A DNA stretch of 64,000 nucleotides from the NCBI RefSeq assembly GCF_035920365.1, contig NZ_CP109150.1, forward strand, positions 496,001 to 560,000, given 5' to 3'. Numbering within the stretch: the stretch's first letter is position 1; each line of letters starts with the position of its first letter. The notes beneath the pieces are model-generated. The model saw only the letters and a list, made by a program, of their open reading frames with translations. It was not told where the DNA came from and ran no database searches. The stretch is from Micromonospora sp. NBC_01740 (lineage in GTDB: Bacteria; Actinomycetota; Actinomycetes; Mycobacteriales; Micromonosporaceae). The position numbers were made by a program, and so were the translations under genes. Below, in pieces: positions 63,404 to 64,000 of this stretch.

Positions 63404-64000
63404 TCACACCCGCTCGGGACGGTCCGGCCGCTGCTTGCCGTACAGCCACGCCTCGAAGAGGTCGTCGAGCTGCTTGCCCGAGACCCGCTCGGCCAGCGCG
63501 ACGAACTCGGCCGTGGTCGCGTTCGCGTCGCGCTTCTGCGCCGCCCAGGTCTTCAGGATCTCGAAGAACGCCTTGTCGCCGACGGCCACCCGCAGCGCGT
63601 GCACGGTCATCCCGCCACGCTGGTAGACCGACTCGCTGAACAGGTTCGCCACCCCCGGCTCGCCCGGCGGCGTCCGCCACACCTGGCCTGAGGAGCCCGC
63701 GTACCGGGCGTCGAACTCCTGCTGGGCGGTGCGCCCGCCGTCGTGCTCGGCCCACAGCCACTCGGCGTACGTGGCCAGGCCCTCGTTGAGCCAGATGTCC
63801 TGCCACCTCGCCAGCGACACGCTGTTGCCGAACCACTGGTGCGCCATCTCGTGGGCGACCACGGCCGTGTTCTCGCCGCGGGAGAAGAAGCTCGCGGAGT
63901 AGACCGGGCGGCTCTGCGTCTCCAGGGCGTACCGGATCCGGGCGTCGGAGATCACCACACCGCCGTACGCCTCGAACGGGTACGGCCCGAAGACGCTCTC
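63404..64000 (-). CDS. M1-family zinc aminopeptidase, C-terminal part (5' truncated)
   Basis: The visible 198 residues are the C-terminal part of an M1 peptidase; the gene continues past the right edge. The frame at the edge reads ESVFGPYPFEAYGG, the usual sequence ahead of the catalytic core. The zinc motif VAHEMAHQWFGN and the second Glu in WLNEGLATYAEW, 18 residues on, are intact. The protein ends shortly after the core, so it is a short M1 type, perhaps secreted. It trims N-terminal residues of peptides and so might act with the peptide transporters, but this is only a suggestion. Confidence 0.92.
   Translation of the reverse strand, partial: ESVFGPYPFEAYGGVVISDARIRYALETQSRPVYSASFFSRGENTAVVAHEMAHQWFGNSVSLARWQDIWLNEGLATYAEWLWAEHDGGRTAQQEFDARYAGSSGQVWRTPPGEPGVANLFSESVYQRGGMTVHALRVAVGDKAFFEILKTWAAQKRDANATTAEFVALAERVSGKQLDDLFEAWLYGKQRPDRPERV

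Overview
The window is a very GC-rich (about 72-74 percent by eye) actinobacterial chromosome segment. Gene content, codon use and protein similarity point to Micromonosporaceae, most likely Micromonospora or a close relative. This assignment is inference from remembered families. There is no phage, plasmid, transposase, rRNA, tRNA or CRISPR. Coding density is high, and most convergent gene pairs are separated by perfect GC-rich hairpins.

Layout. 1-8048: tail of an ABC exporter, a valyl-tRNA synthetase with an unusual in-frame palindromic insert, a membrane protein, and a four-gene operon of two ABC-2 ATPase/permease pairs. 8114-17000: DM13 lipoprotein-like protein, an APS kinase fused to a degenerate ATP-sulfurylase domain, a DeoR regulator coupled to galT, isocitrate dehydrogenase, a metallo-beta-lactamase-fold hydrolase, malate dehydrogenase and FolD. 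17410-23151 (+) and 38983-44806 (-): two paralogous oligopeptide ABC transporter operons with the same order (binding protein, two permeases, two ATPases). Each has an attenuating hairpin after the binding-protein gene, and a related repeat at the junction of the two permease genes. 23310-38845: a conserved actinobacterial block (purH, purN, PerM-like protein, small DUF4190/CD225 membrane proteins, sucD, sucC, B12-binding mutase subunit, two M23 peptidases, PcrA helicase, chorismate mutase) matching the order I remember around Rv0948c-Rv0957 of Mycobacterium tuberculosis. 45237-51583: a PIG-L deacetylase fragment, a sortase-anchored thioester-domain surface protein, and a LiaFSR-like envelope-stress module built on PspC domains. 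51761-58372: phosphatidylserine decarboxylase and synthase, two tandem-NUDIX proteins (four NUDIX domains in a row), another PspC protein and GMP synthase. 58666-60424: a microbial rhodopsin of the Anabaena-sensory-rhodopsin/xenorhodopsin type overlapping a Blh-type retinal-forming beta-carotene dioxygenase. The window ends with a GMC oxidoreductase, a LytR-CpsA-Psr ligase and part of an M1 aminopeptidase.

Two points stand out. First, a complete transcription attenuator lies ahead of chorismate mutase: a 21-codon leader rich in Phe and Tyr codons, an antiterminator and a 15-bp terminator. Second, the light-harvesting or light-sensing pair (rhodopsin plus Blh) has a rhodopsin that keeps the primary Asp counterion but lacks both the Asp96 and the Asp212 equivalents, as in inward proton-pumping or sensory xenorhodopsins. 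Smaller signals include a GATC-containing palindrome family, a shared motif ahead of two PspC genes, and a tandem 10-bp-spaced operator for the DeoR/galT operon.
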